This document shows positions 35,096 to 42,881 of a stretch of 42,881 nucleotides of DNA, piece by piece (position 1 is the stretch's first letter; the number at the start of each line of letters is the position of its first letter). The notes under the pieces were generated by a model. It searched no databases, was not told where the DNA came from, and saw only the letters and a program-made list of their open reading frames with translations. Both the position numbers and the translations under genes were made by a program. Source of the DNA: Kiritimatiellia bacterium (GTDB lineage Bacteria; Verrucomicrobiota; Kiritimatiellia; UBA8416; JABMPJ01); the NCBI GenBank assembly GCA_016783675.1, contig JADHWE010000013.1, positions 1 through 42,881 of the forward strand. The letters are read 5' to 3'.

Positions 35096-36442
35096 ATGGG
35101 TAACGCTTCTCCAGACTCTTCCGACCCGGCGCGCGCCCACCGCGCTGCCATCGCAGTCATTGAACGGCTCACCTCGGAAGGCTACACCGCCTATCTCGCC
35201 GGGGGGTGCGTGCGCGACATGCTCCTCGGCCGCACACCGGTCGACTACGACGTTGCCACGGAGGCCCTGCCCGACGTGGTTGAAGCGCTTTTTCCCGGGT
35301 CCATCACAACGGGTAAGTGTTTCGGAGTGGTGCGGGTCCGGCTCGATTCAGAAGAGGTGGAGGTTGCCACGTTCCGGGCCGACCACGGCTATCACGACGG
35401 ACGCCACCCCGACAGCGTCACCTTCAGCGATCCTGAGACCGACGCCCTGCGCAGGGACTTCACGATCAATGCACTCTTCATGGATATCCGCCACGAAGAC
35501 CAGGTCATCGACTTCGTTAACGGCCAGCGCGACTTGGGCGATCAGACTGTACGCTGTGTTGGCGATCCGGAGACCCGGTTCAAGGAAGATCACCTGCGCA
35601 TGTTGCGCGCCGTGCGCTTCACGTCGGTGCTCGCATTCCAGCTCGATGCGGCCACGGCCGACGCCATCCGAGAACAGGCCACATGCGTCACCGACATGGC
35701 CGCCGAACGGATTCGCGACGAACTAACCCGCATGCTTACCGAGTCGCCGCGTGCCGGCGACGCGCTCATGTTGCTTGATGAGGTGGGCCTTCTGGATCCT
35801 CTTCTGCCTGAGATCAGCGCGATGCGAGGCACGCCGCAGCCCCCCCAGTTTCACCCGGAAGGTGATGTCCTGGAGCATACGGTTCTCATGCTGAACGAGA
35901 TGGAGTCGCCGTCCCCCCAGCTAGCATGGTCGGTGCTGCTCCACGATGTCGGAAAGCCTCCCACCATCACCACCGACACCGACCGCATCCGTTTCAACAA
36001 CCATGCGTCGGTAGGCGGGGACATGACTGTCGAGATTCTACGCCGACTCCGGTTTCCCAACGATGACATCGATTTCATCACCGCATGCGTCCGTGGGCAT
36101 ATGCGCACGATGGATGTGCCGCACATGCGCCGGTCGACGCTCCGGCGCATGGTGGGGGCGCCCACCTTCCCTGTGGAACTGGAATTGCACCGGCTCGATT
36201 GCGTGGGGAGTCATGGTGACCTCGACAACTACGGCCGCCTGGTGGCTTTCCAGGACGAGATGGCCAATGAACCGGTCCTGCCGTCGGCATGGATTACGGG
36301 AGCCGACGTTCTGCAGATGGGCATTCAGGAAGGCCCCCAGGTAGGGCACTGGTTGCGGCTGGCCTACGAGGCGCAACTGGAAGACCGGTTTCCCGACCGC
36401 GACACATTGCTGGCCTGGCTGAAGGAGCAGGTCGGTAGCTAG
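35096..36442 (+). CDS. cca: CCA tRNA nucleotidyltransferase (class II, with HD domain)
   Basis: A 448-residue enzyme that builds or repairs the CCA end of tRNA. The nucleotidyltransferase head has [20 protein letters not shown] (Gly36-Gly37, metal Asp50 and Asp52), [17 protein letters not shown], and the basic [11 protein letters not shown] neck follows ([15 protein letters not shown]). The C-terminal half holds an HD-type phosphohydrolase motif ([11 protein letters not shown]), which is common in bacterial CCA enzymes. It could instead be a poly(A) polymerase, which shares the fold, but CCA is the more likely role. The stop shares a CTAG with the clpX stop. Confidence 0.88.
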   Translation: MGNASPDSSDPARAHRAAIAVIERLTSEGYTAYLAGGCVRDMLLGRTPVDYDVATEALPDVVEALFPGSITTGKCFGVVRVRLDSEEVEVATFRADHGYHDGRHPDSVTFSDPETDALRRDFTINALFMDIRHEDQVIDFVNGQRDLGDQTVRCVGDPETRFKEDHLRMLRAVRFTSVLAFQLDAATADAIREQATCVTDMAAERIRDELTRMLTESPRAGDALMLLDEVGLLDPLLPEISAMRGTPQPPQFHPEGDVLEHTVLMLNEMESPSPQLAWSVLLHDVGKPPTITTDTDRIRFNNHASVGGDMTVEILRRLRFPNDDIDFITACVRGHMRTMDVPHMRRSTLRRMVGAPTFPVELELHRLDCVGSHGDLDNYGRLVAFQDEMANEPVLPSAWITGADVLQMGIQEGPQVGHWLRLAYEAQLEDRFPDRDTLLAWLKEQVGS

Positions 36443-37701
36443 GCAATGCGTTTCATGCTGGTGGCCGGTTCGGGAAACTGGACCTGGCCCGTCACCATGC
36501 GCTTGGTCACACGCAGGGCTTTCGTGGCCGAGTGGCGAGGCGCCTCGAACATCACGTCCAGCATAAGGCTCTCGATGATGGCACGCAGCCCGCGGGCTCC
36601 CGTTCCGCGATCGGCCGAGAGGCGGGCCATCTCCCGCAGGGCGCTATCGGTAAAGCTCAGGTCAATGTCTTCCATGGCCAGCAGCTTCTGGTACTGGCGA
36701 ACCATGCAGTTGCGCGGCTTGACCAGGATGTCAAGCAGCTGATCTTCGGTCAGTTCGGCCAACGTGGTCACAATAGGCAACCGGCCGATGAGTTCGGGAA
36801 TCAGGCCGTACTTGACCAAGTCTTCCGGCTCCACGCCGCCATCATCCGTGCCGGTAGCCGAATGGGATTCGGGTTCGATGAACCCGATCTGCTGAGATCC
36901 CCTGCGACGATCTATGATCCCGTCCAGTCCCACAAAAGCTCCGCCGCAGATGAACAGGATGTGCTCCGTGTTGATCTTGATGTATTCCTGCTGCGGATGC
37001 TTGCGCCCGCCTCCGGGCGGTACGCGCGCCATGGTGCCTTCCAGAATCTTGAGCAGGGCCTGCTGCACGCCCTCACCGGACACATCGCGCGTAATCGAAA
37101 CATTCTCCGTTTTGCGGCCGATCTTGTCGATCTCATCGACATAGATAATGCCGGTCTCGGCCCGTGCCACGTCGCCGTCGGCGCTTTGAATCAGGCTCAG
37201 CAGGATGTTTTCGACATCTTCGCCCACGTAGCCCGCCTCGGTCAGCGTCGTTGCGTCCACGATCGAGAACGGTACGTCCAGCATCTTGGCAAGGCTCCGC
37301 GCCATGAGGGTTTTGCCGGACCCCGTGGGCCCCATCAGCATGATGTTGCTCTTCTCAATCTCCACGTCCGAGAAGGGATGATCTTCGGCAAAGTGGGATT
37401 CCTGCTTGAGGCGCTTGTAGTGGTTGTGAACGGCGACCGAAAGCACCTTCTTCGTGTGGTCATGACCGATCACGTAGTCGTCAAGGTAGGCCTTGATCTC
37501 GTGTGGCTTGGGAACCACGAGACCGGGGCGTGTGTCTTTCTGCTCCTCGACCGGTTCGCGCCCCTTCTCCAGCAGCGTGTTACAGAGCTCCACACACGCA
37601 TCGCAGATATTGACGCCCGGGCCGGTCACGAGACCGTTGACGGTCTCGCGGCGCTTGCCGCAGAAGCTGCATGTTACAGGACCGGAGGAGGAGGTCTCCA
37701 C
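36439..37701 (-). CDS. clpX: ATP-dependent Clp protease ATP-binding subunit ClpX
   Basis: A 420-residue AAA+ unfoldase. The N-terminal zinc domain has C11, C14, C33 and C36 ([15 protein letters not shown], then [10 protein letters not shown]). Walker A is at 124-131 (GPTGSGKT), Walker B is [13 protein letters not shown], and pore and sensor segments follow ([24 protein letters not shown]). It hands ssrA-tagged and other substrates to ClpP, encoded 2 bp upstream on the same strand. Length is typical. Together with tig and clpP it forms the standard tig-clpP-clpX order. Confidence 0.97.
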   Translation of the reverse strand: METSSSGPVTCSFCGKRRETVNGLVTGPGVNICDACVELCNTLLEKGREPVEEQKDTRPGLVVPKPHEIKAYLDDYVIGHDHTKKVLSVAVHNHYKRLKQESHFAEDHPFSDVEIEKSNIMLMGPTGSGKTLMARSLAKMLDVPFSIVDATTLTEAGYVGEDVENILLSLIQSADGDVARAETGIIYVDEIDKIGRKTENVSITRDVSGEGVQQALLKILEGTMARVPPGGGRKHPQQEYIKINTEHILFICGGAFVGLDGIIDRRRGSQQIGFIEPESHSATGTDDGGVEPEDLVKYGLIPELIGRLPIVTTLAELTEDQLLDILVKPRNCMVRQYQKLLAMEDIDLSFTDSALREMARLSADRGTGARGLRAIIESLMLDVMFEAPRHSATKALRVTKRMVTGQVQFPEPATSMKRIA

Positions 37702-37703
37702 AA

Positions 37704-38312
37704 TCAGGCCCCCTTCTTGCCGTTGGTGACGACTTCATCCACTAGTCCGTAATCCTTGGCATCGGCGGCGGACATGAAGAAATCGCGATCCGTGTCGGAG
37801 GTGATCGCATCGAGATCTTTGCCGGTATGGTGAGCCAGAATCTCGTTGATCCGCTCACGCAGCCGGAGGATCTCCTTGGCCTGGATACTGATATCCGAGG
37901 CCTGTCCCTGGACACCTCCCCAGGGCTGGTGAATCATGATACGGGCATTGGGCAGCGCAAAGCGCTTGCCTGCCGTACCCGCGGCCAGCAGCACTGCACC
38001 CATGCTCGCGGCCTGCCCGACGCAGTATGTTGCCACATCGCACTTGAGAAACTGGATCGTATCGTAGATCGCCAATCCTGCCGTGACGGAGCCGCCCGGC
38101 GAGTTGATGTAGATGCTGATATCCTTCTTCGCGTCCTCAGCCTGCAGGAAAAGCAACTGCGCGATGATCAGGTTGCTGATGTCGTCGTTGATGCCCGACC
38201 CAATGAAGAGTATCCGGTCCTTAAGCAAGCGGGAGAAGATATCGTAGGCCCGTTCACCGCGCCCCGTCTGCTCCACCACAATAGGCACCAATGCCTGGTT
38301 ATTCACTGTCAT
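37704..38312 (-). CDS. clpP: ATP-dependent Clp protease proteolytic subunit ClpP
   Basis: A 202-residue serine protease that forms a double heptameric barrel. The catalytic Ser is S103 ([12 protein letters not shown]), His is H128 ([11 protein letters not shown]), and the Asp lies in the [11 protein letters not shown] motif near 173-177. [11 protein letters not shown] forms the substrate strand. Length fits the family. It is translated just before clpX, with 2 bp between them. An (ATTCCGC) tandem repeat lies directly upstream of its start. Confidence 0.97.
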   Translation of the reverse strand: MTVNNQALVPIVVEQTGRGERAYDIFSRLLKDRILFIGSGINDDISNLIIAQLLFLQAEDAKKDISIYINSPGGSVTAGLAIYDTIQFLKCDVATYCVGQAASMGAVLLAAGTAGKRFALPNARIMIHQPWGGVQGQASDISIQAKEILRLRERINEILAHHTGKDLDAITSDTDRDFFMSAADAKDYGLVDEVVTNGKKGA

Positions 38313-38329
38313 AGATCTTCCCCCACTCT

Positions 38330-38378
38330 ATTCCGCATTCCGCATTCCGCATTCCGCATTCCGCATTCCGCATTCCGC
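38330..38378. repeat. Heptamer microsatellite, seven copies of ATTCCGC
   Basis: Seven perfect head-to-tail copies of ATTCCGC fill most of the 74-bp gap between tig and clpP, followed by a degenerate ATTCAGG. Slippage here would alter the tig-clpP spacing in 7-bp steps. It carries no clear promoter or terminator. Confidence 0.95.
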
Positions 38379-38386
38379 ATTCAGGA

Positions 38387-39682
38387 CTACTTAACCTTGG
38401 CGTTCTCCAGGAGAAAGTCCAGCGTCTTCTCATCGCGGATGTCGCTTTGCATGCGTTCCAGCGCGTTGCGTTTCTCCAGTTCGCTCTTGAGCTTGTCGGC
38501 CGTCATGCCATAGCTCACGGCCATGGCTTCGAGGCGCTGGTCCAGCTCCTCGTCAGAAACCGAGATCGATTCCTCTTCCGCAATGCGGCTCAGGATGTAC
38601 GAGAGTTGGACACGCTCCTTCGATGCCTCAGTAGCGGACTCGACAATCTGCGCCTGCTGCTGCTCGATTTGCTCGCGTGACGCCCCCTGCATGGCGATGC
38701 GCTCCACCATGCTGCGCACCATCATCTCCATCTCCTGTTGAACCACCGACTGCGGAAGGTCGAACTTCGACTTCTTGACCAGGTACTCGCCAATCTCTCC
38801 CTTGAGGCGCCCGTCTTCCTGCTGTTCATGGTTCTTCTGGATATCCTCGCGGATGCGTTGCCGCAGGGCGTCCTCGCTATCCACTTCGAATGGCTTCAGG
38901 AACTCTTCGTTCACTTCCGGGAGCTTGCGCGCCCGGCGTGCCTTGATCTTCAACGTGTAGGCGGCGGTCTTGCCACGCAGTGCCTCGGTGGCGAAATCCT
39001 CGGGGAAGGTGATTTCCGCCTTCACCTCGTCGCCCACACTGGCCCCGCGCAGAGAGGCATCCACTCCGGGAAGAAACTCGCGCTGCCCCAACATGGCCCA
39101 GAAATCATTACCATCGTCCAGCTCCGGCGCGTCCGGGGCCAACTCCTTGACAGGCTGTCCGTCGCACACGCCGCTGTAGTCCAACTTCACCAGATTCCCG
39201 TCCTCAAGGGTGCCGTCGTCGTCATCCTCGAACCGGGACTGTTGCTCCAGCACGGAGTCAAACGCCTTCTGCACATCTTCGTCCGACACGTCCACCGGTT
39301 TGCGCTTTAGCGAGATCTTGGCGTACTTGGGCAGCTTGAAGTCAGGCGGCACGTCGATCATGACGTCGAAGGCCAAGCCGGACTCCTTGGAAAACTCCAC
39401 GTTCTGCACGCCCACAATGGCGACCGGGGTAACACCCTGTTCTTCGAGCGCGGCACGGTAGAACCGCGGCACAAGACGCTCCTTGGCAGACTCCGTAAGG
39501 TCTCTATTGTACTGTGCTTCAATAACCTTCGTCGGCGCTTTGCCTTTGCGAAAGCCGGGCACGCGCCCGCCTTTGCGGAACCAGCCCAACAGTTCATCGT
39601 AGTCCTCGCGCACTTCGTCGCTCGTGGTTGCGATATGCATCAACTTCCGGCACGGGCCGGCATCTTCGATCTTAACGTTCAT
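38387..39682 (-). CDS. tig: Trigger factor chaperone
   Basis: A 431-residue ribosome-bound chaperone. The ribosome-binding signature is [20 protein letters not shown] (about 39-58). The middle PPIase-like domain (about 160-245) contains [30 protein letters not shown] and [20 protein letters not shown], the usual FKBP order. The helical C-terminal domain (about 260-431) makes the substrate cradle. It helps nascent chains fold at the exit tunnel. It leads the tig-clpP-clpX group, with the heptamer repeat between tig and clpP. Length is typical. Confidence 0.96.
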   Translation of the reverse strand: MNVKIEDAGPCRKLMHIATTSDEVREDYDELLGWFRKGGRVPGFRKGKAPTKVIEAQYNRDLTESAKERLVPRFYRAALEEQGVTPVAIVGVQNVEFSKESGLAFDVMIDVPPDFKLPKYAKISLKRKPVDVSDEDVQKAFDSVLEQQSRFEDDDDGTLEDGNLVKLDYSGVCDGQPVKELAPDAPELDDGNDFWAMLGQREFLPGVDASLRGASVGDEVKAEITFPEDFATEALRGKTAAYTLKIKARRARKLPEVNEEFLKPFEVDSEDALRQRIREDIQKNHEQQEDGRLKGEIGEYLVKKSKFDLPQSVVQQEMEMMVRSMVERIAMQGASREQIEQQQAQIVESATEASKERVQLSYILSRIAEEESISVSDEELDQRLEAMAVSYGMTADKLKSELEKRNALERMQSDIRDEKTLDFLLENAKVK

Positions 39683-39800
39683 AGTCCCTTAACCACTCCT
39701 CACTTCCCTCTTCCCAACTCCAGCTCCTCAAATTCTGCCCCTGCAAAGGCCCGAGAAAAGGTCACTCAGGCCTCTCCTCCATTCATACCCCAAGCGGAGA

Positions 39801-39873
39801 CCAGGGGGGAGGTCACGCAGGCCTTAGCGGTTCGGTATTCCGAACCGGTCCAGCCAAGTGGCCTCCCCCCTGG
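39801..39873. repeat. Nested hairpin element between rho and tig
   Basis: A 16-nt arm CCAGGGGGGAGGTCAC (39801-39816) pairs with GTGGCCTCCCCCCTGG (39858-39873), with one G-T wobble. Inside, CGGTTCGG (39828-39835) pairs perfectly with CCGAACCG (39840-39847) around TATT. A 14-bp segment GGTCAC(T/G)CAGGCCT occurs at 39760-39773 and again at 39811-39824. The element begins 10 bp past the rho stop and may end that transcript, but no T-run follows. It looks like a REP-type or small mobile palindrome. Confidence 0.8.
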
Positions 39874-39882
39874 CCGAAGCGG

Positions 39883-41331
39883 CTATTCCTTCATTGTCAT
39901 CAGGAACTCGGCATTGCTCTTGGTTTTCTTCAGGCGCTTCACGATCATCTCCATGGCCTCCACGGCGGGCACACCGTTGATGGCCCGTCGTAGCGTCCAG
40001 ATGCGTCCCAGCTCGTCCGGATGCAACAGGAGTTCCTCTTTGCGTGTGCCCGACTTCTCCACGTTGATGGCAGGGAACACCCGCTTCTCAACGAGGGAGC
40101 GGTCCAGGCAGAGCTCGAGATTGCCGGTGCCTTTGAACTCCTCGAAAATGACATCATCCATGCGGCTGCCGGTTTCGACCAGCGCCGTTGCGATGATCGT
40201 GAGACTGCCGCCGTCCTCGATGTTACGTGCCGCGGCAAAGAAACGCCGGGGCTTGTGCAGTGCATTGGCGTCCACACCACCCGAGAGGATCTTACCACTG
40301 TGAGGCTGGAGGGTGTTGTAGGCCCGCGCCAGCCGGGTGATGCTGTCGAGCAGGATCACGACATCCCGCCCGCATTCAACCATGCGCTTGGACATCTCGA
40401 TGACGAGCTCGGCCACCTGCACGTGGCGTTCGGGAGTTTCATCGAACGTCGAGCTGATGACATGCGCCTTGGTATTGCGCTGCATATCGGTCACTTCCTC
40501 GGGCCGTTCGTCGATCAGCAGAATGATCAGGTGCGTGTCCGGGTGATTCGCCGAAATGCTGTTGGCGATCTTCTGCAGCAGCACAGTCTTGCCGGTCCGG
40601 GGCGGAGCCACGATGACAGCGCGCTGCCCCATGCCTACCGGCGTGAACAGGTCCATAACCCGCATGGACACCTCGTCCTGTCCGTTCTCGAGGTCGATAC
40701 GCTGGTCCGGGAAGATCGGTGTCAGGTTCTCAAACGGAACCATACGACGGGTTCCGTCGGTTGGCTGGCCGTTAATTTCGTTCACGCGCAGCAGCGCGAA
40801 GAAACGTTCCTTCTCTTTCGGTTCCCGGATTTCCCCGGCCACGAGATCACCCGTGCGCAATGCGAAGCGGCGGATCTGGGAAGGCGACACGTAGATGTCT
40901 TCCGGGCAGGGCTGGTAATTGCTGTGCTCCGAGCGAAGGAAGCCAAAGCCGTCGGGAAGGATCTCCAATACGCCGCGGCTGTTCATGCATCCGCCCTGCA
41001 GCGCGTGCTCATTGAGAATCTCGAAAATCAGTTCATGTTTCTGCAGTGCGCCCAAGTCCACGAGGCCCTGCTTGTCTGCGACTTCGCATAGCTCTGGAAC
41101 GGACTTTTCCTGGAGCTCGAACAGGCTGAGCATGGGGCCATCCTTGCGGTGCGGCGCCTGCTTCTCGTCGCCCCGACCGCCTTTCTCGCCCCCGTTGCCC
41201 TGTTCCTGGTCCTTATCACGGACTGGCCGCGTAAACCGCGGCTCACCATCGACAGCGACGTTGCCGTTGACTGGGCGGCGGCCGCGACCACGACCCTGGC
41301 GGCGCGATGAGTTGCTTTTTCTCTGAACCAT
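39883..41331 (-). CDS. rho: Transcription termination factor Rho
   Basis: A 482-residue hexameric RNA helicase. Residues 1-66 are a basic, Gly/Arg-rich extension ([15 protein letters not shown] onward). The core begins near [20 protein letters not shown]. The RNA-binding OB domain reads [20 protein letters not shown] and [20 protein letters not shown]. The ATPase has Walker [16 protein letters not shown] and Walker [17 protein letters not shown], with the Q-loop/R-loop region ([16 protein letters not shown]) following. Extended N-termini occur in several phyla and may add RNA affinity. It starts one base into the coaE stop (TAATG), so the two are coupled. Confidence 0.96.
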   Translation of the reverse strand: MVQRKSNSSRRQGRGRGRRPVNGNVAVDGEPRFTRPVRDKDQEQGNGGEKGGRGDEKQAPHRKDGPMLSLFELQEKSVPELCEVADKQGLVDLGALQKHELIFEILNEHALQGGCMNSRGVLEILPDGFGFLRSEHSNYQPCPEDIYVSPSQIRRFALRTGDLVAGEIREPKEKERFFALLRVNEINGQPTDGTRRMVPFENLTPIFPDQRIDLENGQDEVSMRVMDLFTPVGMGQRAVIVAPPRTGKTVLLQKIANSISANHPDTHLIILLIDERPEEVTDMQRNTKAHVISSTFDETPERHVQVAELVIEMSKRMVECGRDVVILLDSITRLARAYNTLQPHSGKILSGGVDANALHKPRRFFAAARNIEDGGSLTIIATALVETGSRMDDVIFEEFKGTGNLELCLDRSLVEKRVFPAINVEKSGTRKEELLLHPDELGRIWTLRRAINGVPAVEAMEMIVKRLKKTKSNAEFLMTMKE

Positions 41332-41915
41332 TACTGTCCCCTCTTGATGCTATCCAACACCCGCGCCACCTGGGCCTCCAGGCATTCCGCGGCACCATCG
41401 TTCCACAGCACATAATCGGCCCGTGCTGCCTTCTCACTCTCAGGCCACTGCGCGCTGATCCGCGCCTCGGCCTCTGCTTCCGTCAATCCCCGTTCCCGCA
41501 GGCGAGCGATGCGTGTCGCGTGCAATGCGCACACGCAGATTACGGCATCCCAGCCGTCAGCGTAGCCCGTCTCAAACAGCAGCGGAACCACGACCACCGC
41601 CATAGCCCCCTGCCTATCTTCCAACCAGGCTTTCCATGCCGCCTCGACACCCGGGTGCACGAGCGCATTCAACGCCATGCGGTCCTCTTTGGAGCGGAAC
41701 ACACGCGCGGCCAAGGCCTGGCGGTCGATCGCCCCCGATTCTGTCACAAGCTCCCGGCCGAACCGTTCCACCACGGCTTCGTATACCTGCGTGCCTTCAG
41801 CCAACGCGTCGCGGGCCAGCTCATCGGCCTCGCACACCTCAACACCGTGGCCGAGCATGTACGAAGCCGCCATGCTCTTGCCGCACGCAATGCCGCCGGT
41901 AAGCGCAATCTTCAT
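41331..41915 (-). CDS. coaE: Dephospho-CoA kinase
   Basis: A 194-residue enzyme that phosphorylates dephospho-CoA in the last step of coenzyme A synthesis. The P-loop is [16 protein letters not shown] (about 2-17). ADELARDAL, the CoA-binding helix ([20 protein letters not shown]), HPGVEAAW, and [13 protein letters not shown] are the other family markers. The ATG at 41915 gives MKIALTGG; a TTG two codons upstream exists but is less likely. The stop overlaps the rho start by one base. No clear ribosome-binding site is seen. Confidence 0.93.
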   Translation of the reverse strand: MKIALTGGIACGKSMAASYMLGHGVEVCEADELARDALAEGTQVYEAVVERFGRELVTESGAIDRQALAARVFRSKEDRMALNALVHPGVEAAWKAWLEDRQGAMAVVVVPLLFETGYADGWDAVICVCALHATRIARLRERGLTEAEAEARISAQWPESEKAARADYVLWNDGAAECLEAQVARVLDSIKRGQ

Positions 41916-42091
41916 GGTCAAATGGGATAGTCTGAATACTCGCGTGACCTATCACGAACAGCGGGATGGTCACAGAAACATGGAAAGCACCTGCGGGTGG
42001 CAGGTGAGAAAGAGTTAAGCACAGTCGATCAGTGTCCGTCAACCGCTATATTGGCAGGACTTTGCCCGGTATTTCAGAACCCATTGGATTG

Positions 42092-42171
42092 AATATCCAA
42101 CAGCCAGCAATCTCCAATTTCCAAGGGAATTGCGTCCCGTCCTTGGACATTGGATTTGAGTGTTGGATATT
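42092..42171. repeat. Two-part inverted repeat upstream of coaE
   Basis: Outer arms AATATCCAACA (42092-42102) and TGTTGGATATT (42161-42171) are perfect. Inner arms CCAATTTCCAAGG (42114-42126) and CCTTGGACATTGG (42141-42153) match with one mismatch. The TTGGATATT motif repeats once more at 42170-42178. This fills most of the gene-free region 41916-42236; no convincing coaE promoter was found there. It has the look of an interspersed repeat family. Confidence 0.75.
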
Positions 42172-42189
42172 GGATATTCGATTCCTCGA

Positions 42190-42209
42190 AAACACTGAGC
42201 TTCGCTCAG
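42190..42209 (-). terminator. Likely terminator of the 5'-3' exonuclease gene
   Basis: On the minus strand CTGAGC (42204-42209) and GCTCAG (42195-42200) form a 6-bp stem with a GAA loop, followed by TGTTTTC. It begins 28 bp past the stop at 42237. Confidence 0.45.
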
Positions 42210-42236
42210 CGGCCAGACTGAAGCCTGAAACCTTCT

Positions 42237-42881
42237 TCATCCGAACAGTTCCGGCTCCCGAAGGTTCCGGGCAAACTGATCGAATCCCAGGCGGTCATAG
42301 AGATCGAGGAGAGACGGCACATCCGGGGACCTGACCGTCAGTGCTTCGAGGTCATCCACACAGGCAATATCGAGATTGAGTTTCACCATCTTGACATTGC
42401 GCTCTACGCGATCCCAATGCTCGGCCAGGGACTGCCCCACCTTCCGTCCCGACAGGTCATCCAGATGCTCGTGCAGCTCATCCAGCGAGCCGTACGTCTG
42501 CAGGAGTGTCGTCGCGGTCTTCTTGCCCACACCGGGTACGCCGGATATGTTGTCGCTGCTGTCACCGATCATGGCCAGCCACGGCACAATCTGGTCCGGT
42601 CGGACTCCCGTCTTTTCGAGTACGCCTGCCGGATCGAGCGCCGGGCCTTTGCCGGACATCGGGACCACCTTTACATCCTCGTCCACCGCCTGGAGCAAAT
42701 CCTTATCGCTGGTGGCGATCAGGACCTCGTCGACCCGGTCCTTCGCCTGCACGGCAATAGCGGCTAGGACGTCATCGGCTTCCTGACCTTCGACACAGAT
42801 CCGCGAGATGCCGGCACCTTCGAGGTATTCATCAATCAGGGAGAGCTGAGACGAGAGATCATCCGGCATGCTGTCGCGATT
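42237..42881 (-). CDS. 5'-3' exonuclease (PolA N-terminal type), stand-alone; 5' end outside window
   Basis: The visible 214 residues hold most of a 5'-3' exonuclease of the PolA/FEN family. The frame stays open through the right edge with the PolA-like linker NRDSMPDDLSSQ, so the N-terminus lies outside. Motifs: VEGQEADDVLAAIA and IATSDKDLLQAV (metal-binding Asp residues), then the H3TH motif MIGDSSDNISGVPGVGKKTA. A stop codon follows at 42237, so no polymerase domain is attached on this side. Such stand-alone nucleases remove RNA primers or flaps. It may be an ExoIX-like protein, or a polA split from its polymerase part; the rest is not visible. Confidence 0.85.
   Translation of the reverse strand, partial: NRDSMPDDLSSQLSLIDEYLEGAGISRICVEGQEADDVLAAIAVQAKDRVDEVLIATSDKDLLQAVDEDVKVVPMSGKGPALDPAGVLEKTGVRPDQIVPWLAMIGDSSDNISGVPGVGKKTATTLLQTYGSLDELHEHLDDLSGRKVGQSLAEHWDRVERNVKMVKLNLDIACVDDLEALTVRSPDVPSLLDLYDRLGFDQFARNLREPELFG

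Noticed and set aside
38330-38378. Short peptide repeat frames in the heptamer array
   Set aside because: Open frames over a microsatellite with no start signal; the array lies between two well-supported genes.

Overview
The window is a gene-dense, GC-rich bacterial chromosome segment made mostly of housekeeping genes. The organism has a Gram-negative envelope: a complete tolQ-tolR-tolA/tonB-tolB-pal cluster, two small outer-membrane beta-barrel proteins and a Tat exporter. A lysine/alanine-rich histone H1-like protein, an ASKHA-type corrinoid-activation protein and several lineage-variant housekeeping genes fit a member of the PVC group (for example Kiritimatiellota or a relative). That placement is inference only; no rRNA or other marker settles it. 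No tRNA, rRNA, CRISPR or prophage was seen. The only mobile-element trace is a transposase fragment at the left edge with a DUF6788 partner gene.

Layout. 1-735: transposase fragment and DUF6788 gene. 735-6862: corrinoid-enzyme reactivase, divergent aldo/keto reductase, a 48-bp tandem repeat, a beta-barrel gene behind a near-consensus sigma-54 promoter, DAHP synthase and a second beta-barrel protein. 6950-9725: LemA/M48 peptidase module with a small membrane protein. 9887-13544: FixJ-like regulator, prenyl diphosphate synthase, a GcvH-like protein lacking the lipoyl lysine, plsY and gpsA. 13555-17173: rpmH-rnpA-yidD-yidC on the minus strand behind a methyltransferase gene. 17267-19165: an operon for a small membrane protein and a tandem-receiver protein, facing a NarL-type regulator. 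19274-22455: unknown membrane protein overlapping ligA. 22452-27171: Tol-Pal plus tatAC. 27342-30780: H1-like gene with strong promoter and structured leader, a nucleoside kinase, a small sigma-region-2-like protein and trmB. 30857-36442: nuclease, deaminase, mscS-kamA pair, purine nucleoside phosphorylase, CCA-adding enzyme. 36439-42881: clpX, clpP, tig, rho, coaE and a 5'-3' exonuclease that runs off the right edge.

How it works together. tig-clpP-clpX form a protein-folding and degradation block. tolQ to pal plus tatAC form an envelope block. plsY-gpsA make phosphatidic acid precursors, and rpmH-rnpA-yidD-yidC link ribosome/RNase P biogenesis to membrane insertion. Many genes overlap by 1-4 bp (ATGA or TAATG), indicating tight translational coupling. 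Recognisable sigma-70 promoters share a GCTTGAC-like -35 and a 16-18 bp spacer.

Most interesting points: a stand-alone 119-residue protein resembling sigma-70 region 2; the GcvH-like protein with Glu in place of the lipoyl Lys; the sigma-54 promoter of the beta-barrel gene; a receiver domain with Lys in place of the phospho-acceptor Asp; an insertion of about 85 residues in LigA; and several undescribed hairpin or tandem-repeat elements. I did not find one coherent, clearly novel multi-gene system.
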